Shown here piece by piece: positions 13,201 to 28,643 of a stretch of 64,000 nt of DNA. Each line of letters opens with the position of its first letter. Position 1 is the stretch's first letter. The DNA lies in NCBI RefSeq assembly GCF_009730915.1, contig NC_052489.1, forward strand, positions 26,777,916 through 26,841,915. The letters run 5' to 3'. The DNA is from Dioscorea cayenensis subsp. rotundata (lineage: Eukaryota; Streptophyta; Magnoliopsida; Dioscoreales; Dioscoreaceae). The position numbers and the translations under genes are program-made. The notes beneath the pieces were generated by a model, which saw only the letters and a list, made by a program, of their open reading frames with translations, made no database searches and was not told the origin of the DNA.

Positions 13201-16200
13201 TGATCAGACATTACAGGTGCTTAAACTTTTACAATTTGCTAGAATTTGTTAGTTTGGTGTTTGATTATGTCCTTGTTTCACACAACATGAGCTTAAACTT
13301 CAATATGTCATTTTTGGCAACTGAACATGCCTAACTTTCCACTCTTATTTGCACCTACATTGGATTGATTGGCATTGATTGTTTAATGTTTTCCTGTTAT
13401 ATGTGCATCTGTGAATGTCTTATTACATGGTCATGAATGAAGATTATTTTTATCTGTTTTTCAACCACTTTCTCTTACTTTGAAGCTTGAAGCTCTATGT
13501 ATATTAATTATTTTCTTTTTCAATTTCCTTCTTTTAACCACTACAAATTATCTGTTTGTGAACATCATTTGTGTAACTGTTTGTTTGCCAGTAGAATTCC
13601 CTCGTCCTCTAGGTGGAAGACACTGCTTACTGCAATGTTGTTTGTCAGGCGCTAACCATTTCTTCCTCAACAACTGTAGCCAAGAAATTGTTAACAAATA
13701 ACTGCTGCTGCATTTGTTATGATTTTGCATGTTAAGTAGATGTGGAAAACATTAATGTTGATGGCATTACGATTATAATTTTAAGTTGATAAGCATGTTC
13801 CGAGATCTGCTGTTAAGTTGAATCTACATTGATATGTAATTTAGTGCTCTTAATATTTTCATTATAAAATTCTCTTCTTTTAATTTGATTTTAAGGATAG
13901 GAAGCTAGCATTCTACTCCCACAAATTGCCGGTCCAGAAACGCATCCAAAGATCGCACAGGTTTTATTGGAGCGTCAGCGTCCTGACATAGCACTTTCTG
14001 TTTTACGGTGCACTGGTCATGATGGAACCTGTGGTGTTGCAAATTCCGAGTCTATCTCACTTAATCAAGCAATGACAGCAGTCCGTGTTAAGATTGAATG
14101 TGGACTTTTGACAGAAGCCTTCATGTATCAGAGGATGCATTGTTCTAGAGTGAAAGAGGATAACATTAAGCAGGCTCCTCCTGGTGTTTTTTCTGAAAGT
14201 TTGACTCCAAATTCTTGGAATCACCATGTCGAAGTCTTGGTATCTGAGATTTGCTATCTCTGTAGTCGCAGGAACCTGGTGGACAGAATTATTGAATTGC
14301 CATGGAATTCTAATGAAGAGAAGTATCTCCATAGTTGTCTTTTTGAATATGCTCGTCAAGATCCCGCAAGTGTGCATGGTAGCCTCCTTGTAGTGTTCTA
14401 TCTTCAGGTATCTTTCTCTGCATTTCTGCTTTAAAATATTTCTTTTTTTTATTATTATCCTTTTGATCATTTATCTGTGACCTTTTCTTGATGTTGTTCT
14501 GTAAATGGTTTTTGACCCTTTCTTTCTGTATTGTATGTCAGAGATTAGTGGTTCTCCATGTTTGTCGTCATACATTTTGCGGTATACAACATTTGATTGT
14601 TTGTTTGGATAATTCTTTTGTTCTTTTCGTTGATTTGTGTTGTTCATGAACTGACAGTTGATGTATGTTATGTTCCTTTTGTAAAAACTGGATTTTAGCG
14701 TATAGTAGTAAAAATAGTTCCACTCTTCTTAAATGCTCGTCTGGGTCTGAAACGACTTTCTTCCAGATATCAACTTCATAGATGTTAAAATTATACTTGC
14801 ATTTTTATTTTTCAATGTCAGCGATATCGATACATTGAAGCATATCAAGTAGATCGTGAACTTCAGAAATTGGAGCATAATGTTACAGTGAGTGCCAGTG
14901 AAGAAGTTGCTTCTCGGATAAGATCGATAAGCCATTGGAGAGCGGCTATGATTGTATGTTACTCCTGACTTTCTGAATCTTATCAATTATTATTGCATGA
15001 TTATTTTGAATTTTAAATGTCAGCCTCTTACTGACCATATCCTAACAACTTTATGTACATAATTCTGGCCCTAGTTCCTTTAGTGCAAGCTTCTAGTTTG
15101 AATTTTGCAATTGCATGATTTGAGAGGAAATTCACATTCTCCACAGGATAAATCTGTCAACTTGCTGCCTGAGGTAGAGCGGAAAAAGGTTACAGCAACA
15201 AATGTTTTTGACAGTGCTATCTTTGGTTCACATGCTGTTCAAACACCACTTGCTAAAGATTTTGCTGCTGAATCTGAAAACCCTGCTGCTATATCAAACT
15301 CATCTATGAAACCCTCAGTCCTTTTGACAAATCTGGAGTCCAGAAAAGCTTCACCAAATGCGCACACCAGTCTAAGTAGCCCCAGAGGTGGTCATCCTTT
15401 TGAATTTGGTAATAAAGGCACATCTATTATCCAGCGAAGGCTTCTAAATGCTTCAGAAAGGCCAAGTTCCTACCGGATCAATACACTAGGTGGTGGAATG
15501 TCTTCCTCTCATACAAGCAATGGAGAATATTCGCCCTCAAATGGGAACATTGTCAAACATCTAATACAGCAGAATAATGTTAAGCAAGGATATCAGTCAG
15601 TTGGCCTCTTGATTCCTGCAAGTAATCCCATCAATCTCCAGAGTACTCCCCAGAGGGAGGCAAAGGCAACTGCATCTGGACTGCTGCATAATGATTGGCA
15701 ACTTCACAGTTTACAGAGCTCATTTGGGTTTGAGCCAAATGATATTGCTATTCAGGCAGAAAGTTCCCATTCACTTTTGCCAAGAGGCATCCCTGAAGAT
15801 TCCAATAGCTTAATCAATACACCACACAATAACGGTTTCCGCAAAGATCCATTTGGTGACCAAAATTCATTAATCTCAGGGAAACGGAATCTGCTGGATA
15901 GATCTTTAAGTAACCTGTCATCAGAAGAAGCAAATATGAACACTAGGAGGTAACTAACTTTTCATTATCTTATGTTTTTGCATGTGTAGTTTATGATCTG
16001 AAAATTATTATATTTAGATGGCCATGTTTTGATCCCAACGCTAGATGAATCCAGTGCTAGTTGGATACCTTCCCTGGTATACCGTATAATTTCTTGTCTC
16101 TGTGTATGATGTTTGGTGAACAGAGGCTCACCGACCAAAGAACTAAACATGAAAGGCATGCCAAGGTGGAGGACAGATGAATCCAGTGAGGATGAAGAGG

Positions 16201-16277
16201 ACAATGCTCTCCGAAAACACAGGGCTGGCAACACTCCCTTTGTAATGCCAAGACGAGCTAAACATCCTTGGAGATGA
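10294..16277 (+). CDS. HOS1: E3 ubiquitin-protein ligase HOS1
   Basis: Ten coding exons: 10294-10305, 10577-11012, 11150-11284, 11369-11544, 12549-12971, 13058-13216, 13901-14407, 14822-14953, 15147-15949 and 16124-16277, total 2937 nt, 978 aa, in frame throughout. The non-canonical RING is at about residues 51-81 (SCGHAALCAECSQRCDVCPI). An ELYS-like region covers about 330-620 (VAADVLFLHGTSDMVLAKQA, ITRHALLESLTFYLLDD, SLLVVFYLQRYRYIEAYQ). The C-terminus carries the conserved WRTDESSEDEEDN block and basic ending. Arabidopsis HOS1 is a nuclear-pore-associated E3 ligase that restrains cold responses and flowering by acting on ICE1 and CONSTANS. The first coding exon is only four codons (MEPE). 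Similarity is end to end with no break seen. Confidence 0.95.
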
Positions 16278-16869
16278 CATCTGTTTGGTGCATCTGCATA
16301 AGTGACTTACCAATTGTCAAAATATTAAAATTATTGAGCAGTGATGTTTTTATAGAGGCCATTGCCATCTCAGTTTTGTGAGTTGAATCTTTTGGCCTGT
16401 CTTGATGAGAGTCATATATAGGCCTGACTGCAATGAGGTGTATTAATTTCATCATAAAAATTGTCTTCTTATATCACAGAATGCTGTTTGCTTTTCTTCA
16501 TTGAGAGTAACAAAAGCTTACTGATTCTGTGAAATGTCTGAATGATTTGACAAGTATTGATTATGTACACTTATAATATTTCTGTCATCTGGGAATTCTT
16601 GAAGTAATAGCTGTTATTATGTGGAATCTATAAGCTTGGTCTTATAAGGTTCTATGTTATACATTGGAGGCAATTACATAGGATATGGCTCCATTGTTGA
16701 AAGATAGCATTAGAATGGATAAAAGGATGTATCCAATCCCTTTTATTCCCATGCAAACACAATCAAACAAAATAAACATTGTAACTGTGTTGAGCTGCAC
16801 CCCCAGCATTTACAGATACTGTATGACTGCAAGTGTGCAATACAATCCCCTCCCATTTTTCACCAGTTA
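16278..16869. other. Short convergent intergenic spacer
   Basis: HOS1 and the MAP kinase gene end tail to tail about 590 bp apart. The spacer should hold both 3' UTRs. I see no further gene in it. Confidence 0.6.
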
Positions 16870-19831
<2,962 letters not shown>

Positions 19832-21608
19832 CTTTATCACAAAACAGTTATCAAAACTGACCAAAGTTCATCTTCCCCGCCAAACCTAGATTCAAGAAAC
19901 AGCTCCAAAATCAAATCTTGCTGGAAAAAAAAGGATCCCAAACAATCAAGATGCCTTCCTTTTCATCCAGTAATGAAATCTAGAGACAAAGAACAATGGG
20001 AGAATTATGGGCAAAGATGGCAGACAGAAACAGAGATATACAGGAATGCAGGATCCTCAGCAGAACAATACCATGCTCTTTGTGTCCTGTTTTTATTTCA
20101 TTCCTGACCAACCAAGGCCTAAATAAAAACAAAACAGTGCACATGGTATTATTACTGTGATATTCTTCTTTCTCTTTTTTTTTTTTCTCCAAAAATTAAA
20201 TATAAATAAATAAATACATAGGTGATGCTCTGAACTATGAATTCTTTAGTGGTGGAGAAAAAAGAAAGAAATGGACACAAAGATATCATGAAAAAAAAAC
20301 TTTTGAAAATTGAAATTTAGGTGGGAGAGACAAATAACTAAATTGACACTTATTCAAATGAATATATATATATATATATATCACAACCACTTGTTTAATA
20401 CAGTGAATTGTTATTTAGTGAAAATACTTTAAAAATACTGTTTCAACAGTGTTCAATACTATAGAAATACTTAAAAAATACTGTTGCAATAGTGTTCAAT
20501 ACTATAGAAATACTTAAAAATATTGCAATAGTATTAATTGAGTTAATAAATCTACCGAAGCTCTTGTAACCTTTGTCATATATATATATATATAAGAATA
20601 CGTCAAGTACTGATTAGGGTGGTATAATGAGAATTTATGGGCTGTTATTTGGGTTAATTGGTTTTGGGTTTAGTTTTTAAAAGATTGTTATACGTCTACT
20701 AGAAATAGAGTTCAACTGTCCAGATTGTTCAGGATACTGTGCTGAAATTGATTGAACGATTTAGATCAAAACAGTGTTCATCCTATTTTTCACTGGGTTA
20801 CTATTTATAAACACATTAATACTATTCACAAAAGTCTACAGACCGTTAGATTTCAATCCAATGGCCTACATCAACGTTCATAGATTCCTATTCAATCAAG
20901 CTACTTAGGATACACAACCTATATATATATATTCAGCATGAAAAAACATTATTTTAAATAAATTGAAAGGTATTTTTGATCTTATGTGGAAAGTAATACA
21001 AGCTAGGAATCTTGTTTCTTTTTCAGTTGGAATTCTTAGATTAATCTGTGCGAATTGGAAAGCAACACAATTTGGATTTGAATGAAACTAGAGGCTACCA
21101 AATAGAGTGGCTCTGGTTGGCTAAGTTTAAAGAGCATATGCAACCAAAGATTTCATTCTCTAAAGCAATAGTGAATAGATAAACCAAGAAAGAATAGGAA
21201 CCATTCAAATATAATCACAACATTTGATTTTTGTTTCTTGGAATGTGACTTCCATTGGATGTCAATTGAAAGATTTTGGGTGTGGGGGGACTTCATATAT
21301 TAGCCATAAATTTTCATACATTTGTATGGTGTCTTCTTTTTCATGAAATTATTTATTTTTATGTTTATGTTATTGTTATTTCATGTGGTGCTAATTGAAA
21401 GGATAGAAGCAATGCATGTAGTGTCATTTTAATTGTTTAGAAGGAGATATTCAGAGACAATAAAAGTAAAAGAAAAAAAAGAAAGAAAAAAAAATCAAAG
21501 GTAATGTTTATTTATAAAATTTTATTTTTTATTTTTCATCATTTTTTGATTTTCTAATGTGTTTATAATACATTTATTTTTTATTCAATAATAAACCTGT
21601 TTTGTTTA

Positions 21609-21667
<59 letters not shown>

Positions 21668-22815
21668 TGTGAAACATTTTCTGAGGCTCACTAATGTGTT
21701 TATGGTCATATATCATATGGAATTATGTGAGTCCAAAATATATATTTGTTGAATGGGCCACAATGATTGTTTACTAAATGCATTTTTCTAGGCCTATTTA
21801 TAATACATGGGCCTGAATAACTTCAAAAAATTAGTGAACAGAAACAATAAAATCTCACTTTGACTTTTTTTTTTTTTTCAAAGTCAAGTGAGGGTCAACT
21901 TCAAAATTCCAATTTCTGACTTTGAGCCTAATTTTAATAAAAATAAACACCCATAAAGCAGGCCAAGATACTACATTTCCATCTTTTCCAAACAAACACA
22001 CTTTTAGTGGATACAAATTTTTAACAATTTTGTACTTAATACTGTTAAATTTTTAATGTTCTTAATTTCATTATGTGAATATTTTTTTAATTTATGCTAA
22101 TATATTTTTCAAATCAATAGGGATCTAAAAATGAATAATTCCAATATTGGTTAAGGTTGTTCATTTTTACAAAATAACTCCATTTTTTGCATTGCTAGAG
22201 ATCAAAACACTTAAACACAATATTATATCAAGCTCCAAGCATTATTATTTTTTTATAAAATAAATAAAAGTGTTATTTTCTCTTGAAAAACAAATAATGT
22301 ATTAACATGTGACATAATTCAGCTTTTATTTTATGTTACATTAAAATTAATTGATAGTTGTCTCATGCTATAAATTTTAACATAAATGATTTAGATATAT
22401 TTTTTATTGTGATGTGATTTTATAAAACTGTATTTGATTTTAATAAAATTTACTATTTAGCTAGATTTCAAAGAAAACTTTACTATAGAAATCAGTGTAA
22501 GTATTGACTCATGAACTTGACTTAAAAGTTTAAATTGGATATATTAAATAAACTTATAAATAAGTTGATTTGCTTATTAACCTGTAAGCAATCAATGTAA
22601 TGATTTGTAGAGCACTTATATAATTTATGATTATATTGAAGTTAATATTTATTCTATTATTGATAAAAAAATTTTTAGCAAAATATTGTCTAAAATTTAA
22701 AATAATTATGGTTCAAGGTAAAAGCATAGTTTAACTTTATTTTAAAAATAAAAACTATTCCATACTAATTTTTTAATGGGTTACATGAATCATTGATAAC
22801 GAACATTAGCAATGA
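19832..22815. other. Intergenic AT-rich DNA with microsatellites
   Basis: No supported gene. The first 200 bp or so should hold the MAP kinase 5' UTR and promoter. It contains TA runs (20365, 20580, 20920), a tandem of about 58-bp units near 20400-20540 (tgttcaatactatagaaata repeated), an ATT microsatellite at about 21610-21667 and a small hairpin at 21854-21892. Confidence 0.6.
21610..21667. repeat. ATT trinucleotide microsatellite
   Basis: About 19 uninterrupted TTA/ATT units. Confidence 0.95.
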
Positions 22816-23493
22816 TTACTGTTTGGCTTCAAAATAAAAAAATATGAAATAATTTTATTACATAGGAAGTGCAAGTGATTATTACAGAAATTATAGCATA
22901 TTTTATTCCTACAGAATGAGTGTTTGGTTACCAAAATAAAAAAAAAATTACTGAGATCGACCGATCGGCAACTAGACCATCGGTGGACCTGTGGCCGGTC
23001 GTCGGAGATCGGCTGGAGCACGGTGGATCAGCGGTGTGTCAACGGAGGCTAGCCGGGCGGACCACCAGTGGATCACCGACATGTCACCGGAGGTTGGTGG
23101 ACCGGTGACTAGTTGCCGGAAGCCTGCCGGACCATCGATGGATCGCCGGTGTCACCGGAGGCTAGTGGACCGGTGATTGGACTGTCGGTGGACCGATGAC
23201 TTGTCGCCGGAGGTCGATTGGACCATCGGCCGGACCAGTGGTCGTTGGGCGGAGACTGGCCGAGCCACTTGTGGACTGGTGGCTGGTTGCTGGATCAAAA
23301 AAGAGAGAGATTTTTAACAATAAAAAAATATTCCTTTAAGAGTGGAATATTTTTTTATGCCATAATATCTATATTATGCCATAATTTTATATTTTAAAAT
23401 AAGTACCCAGCCAATATGGCATAATTCTTAGAAAATATTAAATTATGGCATATTGTACAGATTATACCATAATTCTGGCCTATCTAACAGTAA
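22816..23493. mobile_element. Candidate non-autonomous DNA transposon with GC-rich tandem core
   Basis: The ends match as short inverted repeats: TTACTGTT at 22816 and AACAGTAA at 23486-23493. Left subterminal words (gtttggcttcaaaataaaaa, then gtttggttaccaaaataaaa) repeat in direct orientation. Right subterminal DNA repeats TATGCCATAAT-like words about five times in both orientations. The core, 22950-23295, is strikingly GC-rich in AT-rich surroundings and made of degenerate repeats of CACCGGAGG, GGACCGGTGA and CATCGGTGGACC. No transposase is seen and no convincing target-site duplication was found, so family is unassigned. Confidence 0.45.
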
Positions 23494-24228
23494 TATCAAT
23501 ACAAATTCTTATTCCATTATTATATATATATATATGAGCATCCATCATCCATTATCGACAAACATTCATAGATTTTTACTAAAAAAACAAAATCTAAAAC
23601 TAATGAACCTTAATCAATCCTGCTAAACCTTAATTAGAACACATTGGAGTTACCTAATTGTTACTGTGCTCAACTGCGAACGGTGGTAAAACTCCCGCAA
23701 TTAATGTATTATATATATATAAAATATAATGCATGGTGCATGTGAGAAACATGCTGAACAAAAATAGATGAACTTGCAATGTGAAATAGAATAATGTTTA
23801 GCTAGGTTTCCATCCAAATTCAAGAAACACAATGAGTGGTGCAACACTAGACAAGAAAATGCAGCAACTCAGCACATTCACAACCCTCCACCATCCCACT
23901 TTTGAGTTTTCAATCTCACTTCCATCACCATCATCATCTACCCCTCCTTTTTGCATGCATGATACCACACCCCATTTAAATGGCTACAATATTGTTGTGC
24001 ACTAATCATCTATTTCTATATATATATATATATATATCTATCAACCTACAAAGAAATATCAGAAGTTTGCATCTTCTCTCCTTCACATATCATGAGGTGG
24101 TGGGGCATATGAAACCTTAATTACTTCAGTCTGTGAGTCATGCCTTCATGTCAAGCATGACACAGCACACCTGATATATATATAAATACATTTATAATTT
24201 TTTGGACAACTTCCACGAGCCATGTACT

Positions 24229-24924
24229 CAGGGCCGGTCATAGGAAAAATAGGTCCTACGTAAAATCATAATAAATATTTTAATTATTTTTTTATCAAAT
24301 AGTGAAGATATAATAAAAAAATATTATCATAAATCAATTAAATAAATTAAATAAGATAAATTTTAGAGTTTAAAAACAATTATTTTTTTTAAATCATAAT
24401 TATGTGGGATAAAAAGTTTAAATATAATTTAAAAAAAAACATAATTTCGAGTCCCTATAATAAGTGTTATAATTAAAAAAATTAAAAATTTTCAAGATAA
24501 TTATATAGATATGATTATAGGATGATAATAAATAAAAATATAAAAAAAACATGAATTGTTAGATCGTGAAAAATTGTGTAGCCTTATTATAAGTTGAGTG
24601 TTATAGTTTAAAAAAAATTAAAATTTTCAAGATAATTATATGGATAGGATTATAAGATGATAGTAAATAAAAATTATAATTATAATTAAAAAAAAAGAAT
24701 TGTGAGGTTATGTGAAATTGTGGTCTCCTAAGGCCATATTTGTTACACATTTTATAGTTTAAAAAAATATTCAAATATTCAAAATCATAATTATATGGAT
24801 AAAGATAATACTAAATGGAAATGTTAAATATAATCTAAATAATATATATATATATATAAATTATGGGGTCCTAGAAAATCATGGAGCCCTAAAAATAAAC
24901 CTTGATCACCTATGTCTAGGGCTG
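24229..24924. mobile_element. Candidate hAT-like non-autonomous element with AT-rich tandem core
   Basis: The left end is CAGGGCCGGTCATAGG and the right end, read on the other strand, is CAGCCCTAGACATAGG, an imperfect inverted repeat starting in a hAT-like way. The interior consists of three or four diverged AT-rich units of about 125-145 bp with ttttcaagataattatatgg, gtgttatagtttaaaaaaa and GTCCTA-like words. I could not find a clear 8-bp target-site duplication, so boundaries are tentative. Confidence 0.35.
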
Positions 24925-25766
24925 GTCTTTCACTCACTACACACAACTTTATATATAATTAATTAATTGTAAAAAGATATATTAAAAAGGAATCAATCAG
25001 AGATACAAAAAGTTAGGATAACCTTACAATATAATAAATCCACTTTTTAATTTTTTTTTTTTTCTCTTTTTGAGCTAATTACACGAGGGGCTTTAATCAT
25101 AGAATTCTTAAACATGATAAATAATTTGAAAATATAATCTTTTTGAAATGATTGTTAATATGAAACGGAAAAAGGAAAGAGTATGTAAATATGAAAAAAA
25201 GGCATGGACTTTAATCAACAGAGAACTCGGCTAAAAATTCCAAACTTAGTGAGGGTGGGCCCCGCATGCATTAAATAACATAAAGGAGTAACATATGAAA
25301 AAGGCATGGACTTTAATCTTTTTAAATTAGCAATTTTTTACTAATTAAACCATCATTCATTAACAACTAACGGTGACACCAAATTATTTGAATTATTTAT
25401 ACAAATATATTTTTTCCGTCTCATTTATAGTTTTAGGTATATATGAACGTGATTATTGACTTAATTTTTTAATAAATTTTGAATAAATTTTAAAAAACCA
25501 TTGGTGAAATTTTTAGTTGAAAAAAAAGCAATAACCGACAACTATTTAATTTATTGATATCAAGTACTATATAAAAAATAATTATATCTTATTAGAAGAC
25601 AAACTTAAATCTCAATCTATGTTGGGTGGAATACATGTGTTATTAATTTTATCGTTGTTCTTCATTCATGCATGTGTCTGTCTCTAATAAGTGTCTCGCT
25701 GATATTTGTCAAGAAGAAAAAAAGAAAAGGAAAAAAAGAAAAAGTGAGTGGCCAATTATACGCAGC

Positions 25767-25941
25767 CACGTGACATGTATTGAAAGCAAGAGACACTCCC
25801 ACCGGCAGTGTAATGTAGGCAATCCCAACTCCCACCCACATGCTAAGCTTGTGGTCAGTCACGTGTTTAGGTGAAAAATATCTAAATAGTAAGTATCACG
25901 TGTTCCACGGTGCCGATTTATCCGACCTAGTCTGACACGTG
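25767..25941. promoter_or_regulatory. Cluster of four G-boxes (CACGTG)
   Basis: CACGTG occurs at 25767-25772, 25860-25865, 25897-25902 and 25936-25941, with extra ACGTG and CCAAT-like words (ttcattggctac) beside them. This density is far above chance for AT-rich DNA. The nearest downstream start on the plus strand is the JAZ gene at 27992. G-boxes are bound by bHLH (MYC2) and bZIP factors, and JAZ genes are known MYC targets, so an enhancer role is a reasonable inference. Confidence 0.55.
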
Positions 25942-26106
25942 GCACTTTTTCATTGGCTACAAGTTTGACGTGCCAGCCTTACTGTTTAATGGTCTTCGCC
26001 ATTGCGTGCACTCACGTCCTTGTTCATTTTTATTTTTCCCAAAATTTTATTAATTTCTAAATTTAAAATTTTAGAAAAAAATAAGAATCCAATGAACTAT
26101 ATATAT

Positions 26107-26971
26107 CAATGTTGTTTGACCCGGACTACCCGACCTGGCTCAACCGGAAAAATCGGGGAACCGCTACTGCTACGTACCCATGATATCCCATCGACTGCGG
26201 ATTAAAAACCCGTGACCCGTACGGGTCAATCGGGCCACAACGTTTAATACAATATTTAATAATTTATTATTATTTTTTTATTAAAAACCACAAAAATCGC
26301 TGTATATTTATTAATATTAATTTATAATTTATAATCAATAAATAGAATTACAAAATATATATATATACCAACAAAAAAATTAACATTTAAAAAAATAAAA
26401 ATATATTAATGTATTATGTAAATACTTTCTAAAAAAATTTAATTTATTAAGAAAAATAAAAACAATAAATGAGTGTAATTTTTATTATAAAAAATGTAAA
26501 AATTAAAGTATTCTAATTAAATAAAAAAATATAAGAAAAATTTAAAAACAAAATAAAAACTCAATTGAGATATAAGAATTAGTGAATTAAATTTCTTATT
26601 TATTTTTAACAAAATCAACCAATAAACAAATAAATAAATAAATAACACCGAGAGAAAAAGTTTGATAATTATATATTAATATATTAAATTTGTAAATATT
26701 TAAAAAATGTAAAAATAAATGACCAAAATTAGAAAAACTCACTCAGATATAAGGTCCCTTTATCAATTTAAATATCAAATTTGAGTAGGTTTTTATAATA
26801 TAATTATGGATTTAATATTATATTTTGCTTTATTATTAATTATTATAATATTTTTTTATATTTAATTATCGATCCCCTGGCTCAATCCCGATTCGACCCT
26901 GGTTGAACCCATCGACCCCCGACCCACGGGCTGCCAGGGTCGTTCCTGGGACCGGTCCCCGACAACCCTTG
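26107..26971. mobile_element. Non-autonomous hAT-like transposon, about 865 bp
   Basis: The left end CAATGTTGTTTGACCCGG and the right end read in reverse, CAAGGGTTGTCGGGGACCGG, form an imperfect terminal inverted repeat with a hAT-type CAANG start. Both ends are flanked by ATATATAT, which may be an 8-bp target-site duplication but is low-complexity. Subterminal DNA is rich in GACCCGG/AACCGG words while the centre is very AT-rich. There is no transposase ORF. Confidence 0.6.
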
Positions 26972-26979
26972 ATATATAT

Positions 26980-27991
26980 ACTTAAAAAAACGAAAAAAGA
27001 AAAGATCCAAAGAATACTGATCTTGGAAAATAGCAGGGTACATGCATGGTGCCATATATTCCTCCTTCTCTAGAACCTAATAAAAATATTTATTTATGAA
27101 TCTTATGTACCCACTTAATTTGGACAAGATGCATAAAATCAAAGATTTAAATGCTTATTTTAACATAAATAATAAAAAAATAATATGATATTATCAACAA
27201 ATTAAGGTCTATACAAACGAAACTGAAATTTACGTGAGGTATATATATACATAAATACAATTATAATATTTATAAAAATATACATATAAATATTTACTCA
27301 ATAAGACTTTTTGTTTTCTGTATTTTGTGTTTATTGTAGTTGGTTATCCACAACTAGTGGGTTTTTGGTTCTTCTGTTATTTGTCTCTCACCTGTCTAGT
27401 GGTGGTTGTTGGACTTTCTCTAGTTTATAGATGTGGTTTATTCTTATTTTTTAAAAAAATAAATATTTACTAAATGATCTGTATAAACAACCAATGGTTT
27501 TGAACTCATATAAACTACATATATTATATAAATGTATTTACCTAACATATCATGTTAAAAACTCATAATTAATGAATTCATAATTAAGAGACAAAGATAA
27601 GAGAATGGAAAGATACCAAACCCTTAAAAGCAGGACGAGTGACCATCAACATCCGTCGGCACACAAGTATCATGTTGTGATAAAGACACAGATCTGTATC
27701 CCAATGCAATCAAGCGGTGGATACTTTTCTTAGTGCCGCACTCAATGCGAACGAGACACCGAATTAACGCACACGAGAAACGCGTGTTCTTCATGCCCAT
27801 TTTTCTTGCCACCTTTTTTTTTTAATAATTATAAAAAAAAAGTAATAATTCCATGCATAAAACGAGACCAAAGAAAATAAATTCCCCCCTCTTTGTCTGT
27901 CTGTCTTTCTGTCTATAACTTATATTTTAAGTTTCAAAACTCTAAAACCAATTAGGCAACACTAGCTTGAGAAGACTAAATTGAAGAATTA
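26980..27991. other. Upstream region of the JAZ gene
   Basis: Mostly AT-rich. A block at about 27620-27815 is markedly richer in G+C and CpG than its flanks and contains a 62-codon minus-strand ORF I do not recognise. It could be a conserved regulatory block, a decayed exon or chance. Confidence 0.4.
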
Positions 27992-28175
27992 ATGGATAAC
28001 TATGATGACTACTGTGACACTGAGCTCTGCCTCAGCCCCGGCGGCGCCGTCGCTGCCCGGCGACACCTTCATCCTACTTCCAACTCCAACACCACCACCA
28101 CCACCACCACCACCACCATCAATTCCGGCAGGTCCTTTTAGCTTTCATTTTTCACTTTTCTTCTATATGTTTTTC

Positions 28176-28221
<46 letters not shown>

Positions 28222-28643
28222 TAAATATATTTATGCATGTGTGTTTTAGTTTGTATAAAATGATGGATAAGAGTGAAGGAAACAACCAACAAATCACCAT
28301 TTTCTATGGAGGTAGAATGTGCACTTGTGATGTTACTGAGATTCAGGTTTGCTGACTGAATTAATTTTTTTTTCTTAATAAATATAATTGGTTTATTTGT
28401 TTGTTATTATGAGACTGATTATTTATTTATTTATTTGTATTTAAATTATAGGCTAGAGCTATAATTTGCATGGCGAAAAGGGATATGGAGGAGAGAATGG
28501 CACGGTGTAATAATAATAAGGCCGGTGATTCGTCGTCGGAGCCATCGACGCAGCCGCCGCAGTTGATTAATCCAGGATTGTCCATGAAGAGATCACTGCA
28601 TCATTTTCTTGAGAAGAGAAAAGCAAGAATCAGTCCCCCTTAA
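27992..28643 (+). CDS. TIFY5-type JAZ repressor (JAZ7/JAZ8-like)
   Basis: Three exons: 27992-28131, 28250-28346 and 28452-28643, 429 nt, 142 aa. The N-terminus MDNYDDYCDTELCLSPGG resembles the TIFY5 acidic/EAR-like start (DLELRL in Arabidopsis JAZ8). A threonine run (ACC repeats) follows. The TIFY motif is TIFYGGRMC, then DVTEIQARAIICMA completes the ZIM domain. The Jas domain is SMKRSLHHFLEKRKARI and lacks the canonical LPIARR degron, as in JAZ7/8. JAZ proteins repress MYC factors in jasmonate signalling in the nucleus; degron-poor forms are stable repressors. The in-frame start, not the downstream ATG at 28002, fits the family. Intron 1 is mostly a TA microsatellite. Confidence 0.9.
28183..28220. 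repeat. TA microsatellite in JAZ intron 1
   Basis: About 19 TA units take up a third of a 118-bp intron, so the intron is likely length-variable. Confidence 0.9.

Noticed and set aside
22920-23176. Two overlapping ORFs of about 60 codons in the GC-rich block
   Set aside because: They are open in more than one frame because of the short GC-rich repeats; no protein family or start context supports them.
28002-28355. 117-codon proline-rich ORF overlapping the JAZ gene
   Set aside because: It reads exon 1 in the wrong frame, runs through the TA intron and only regains the JAZ frame in exon 2; the start at 27992 with splicing fits the TIFY5 family.
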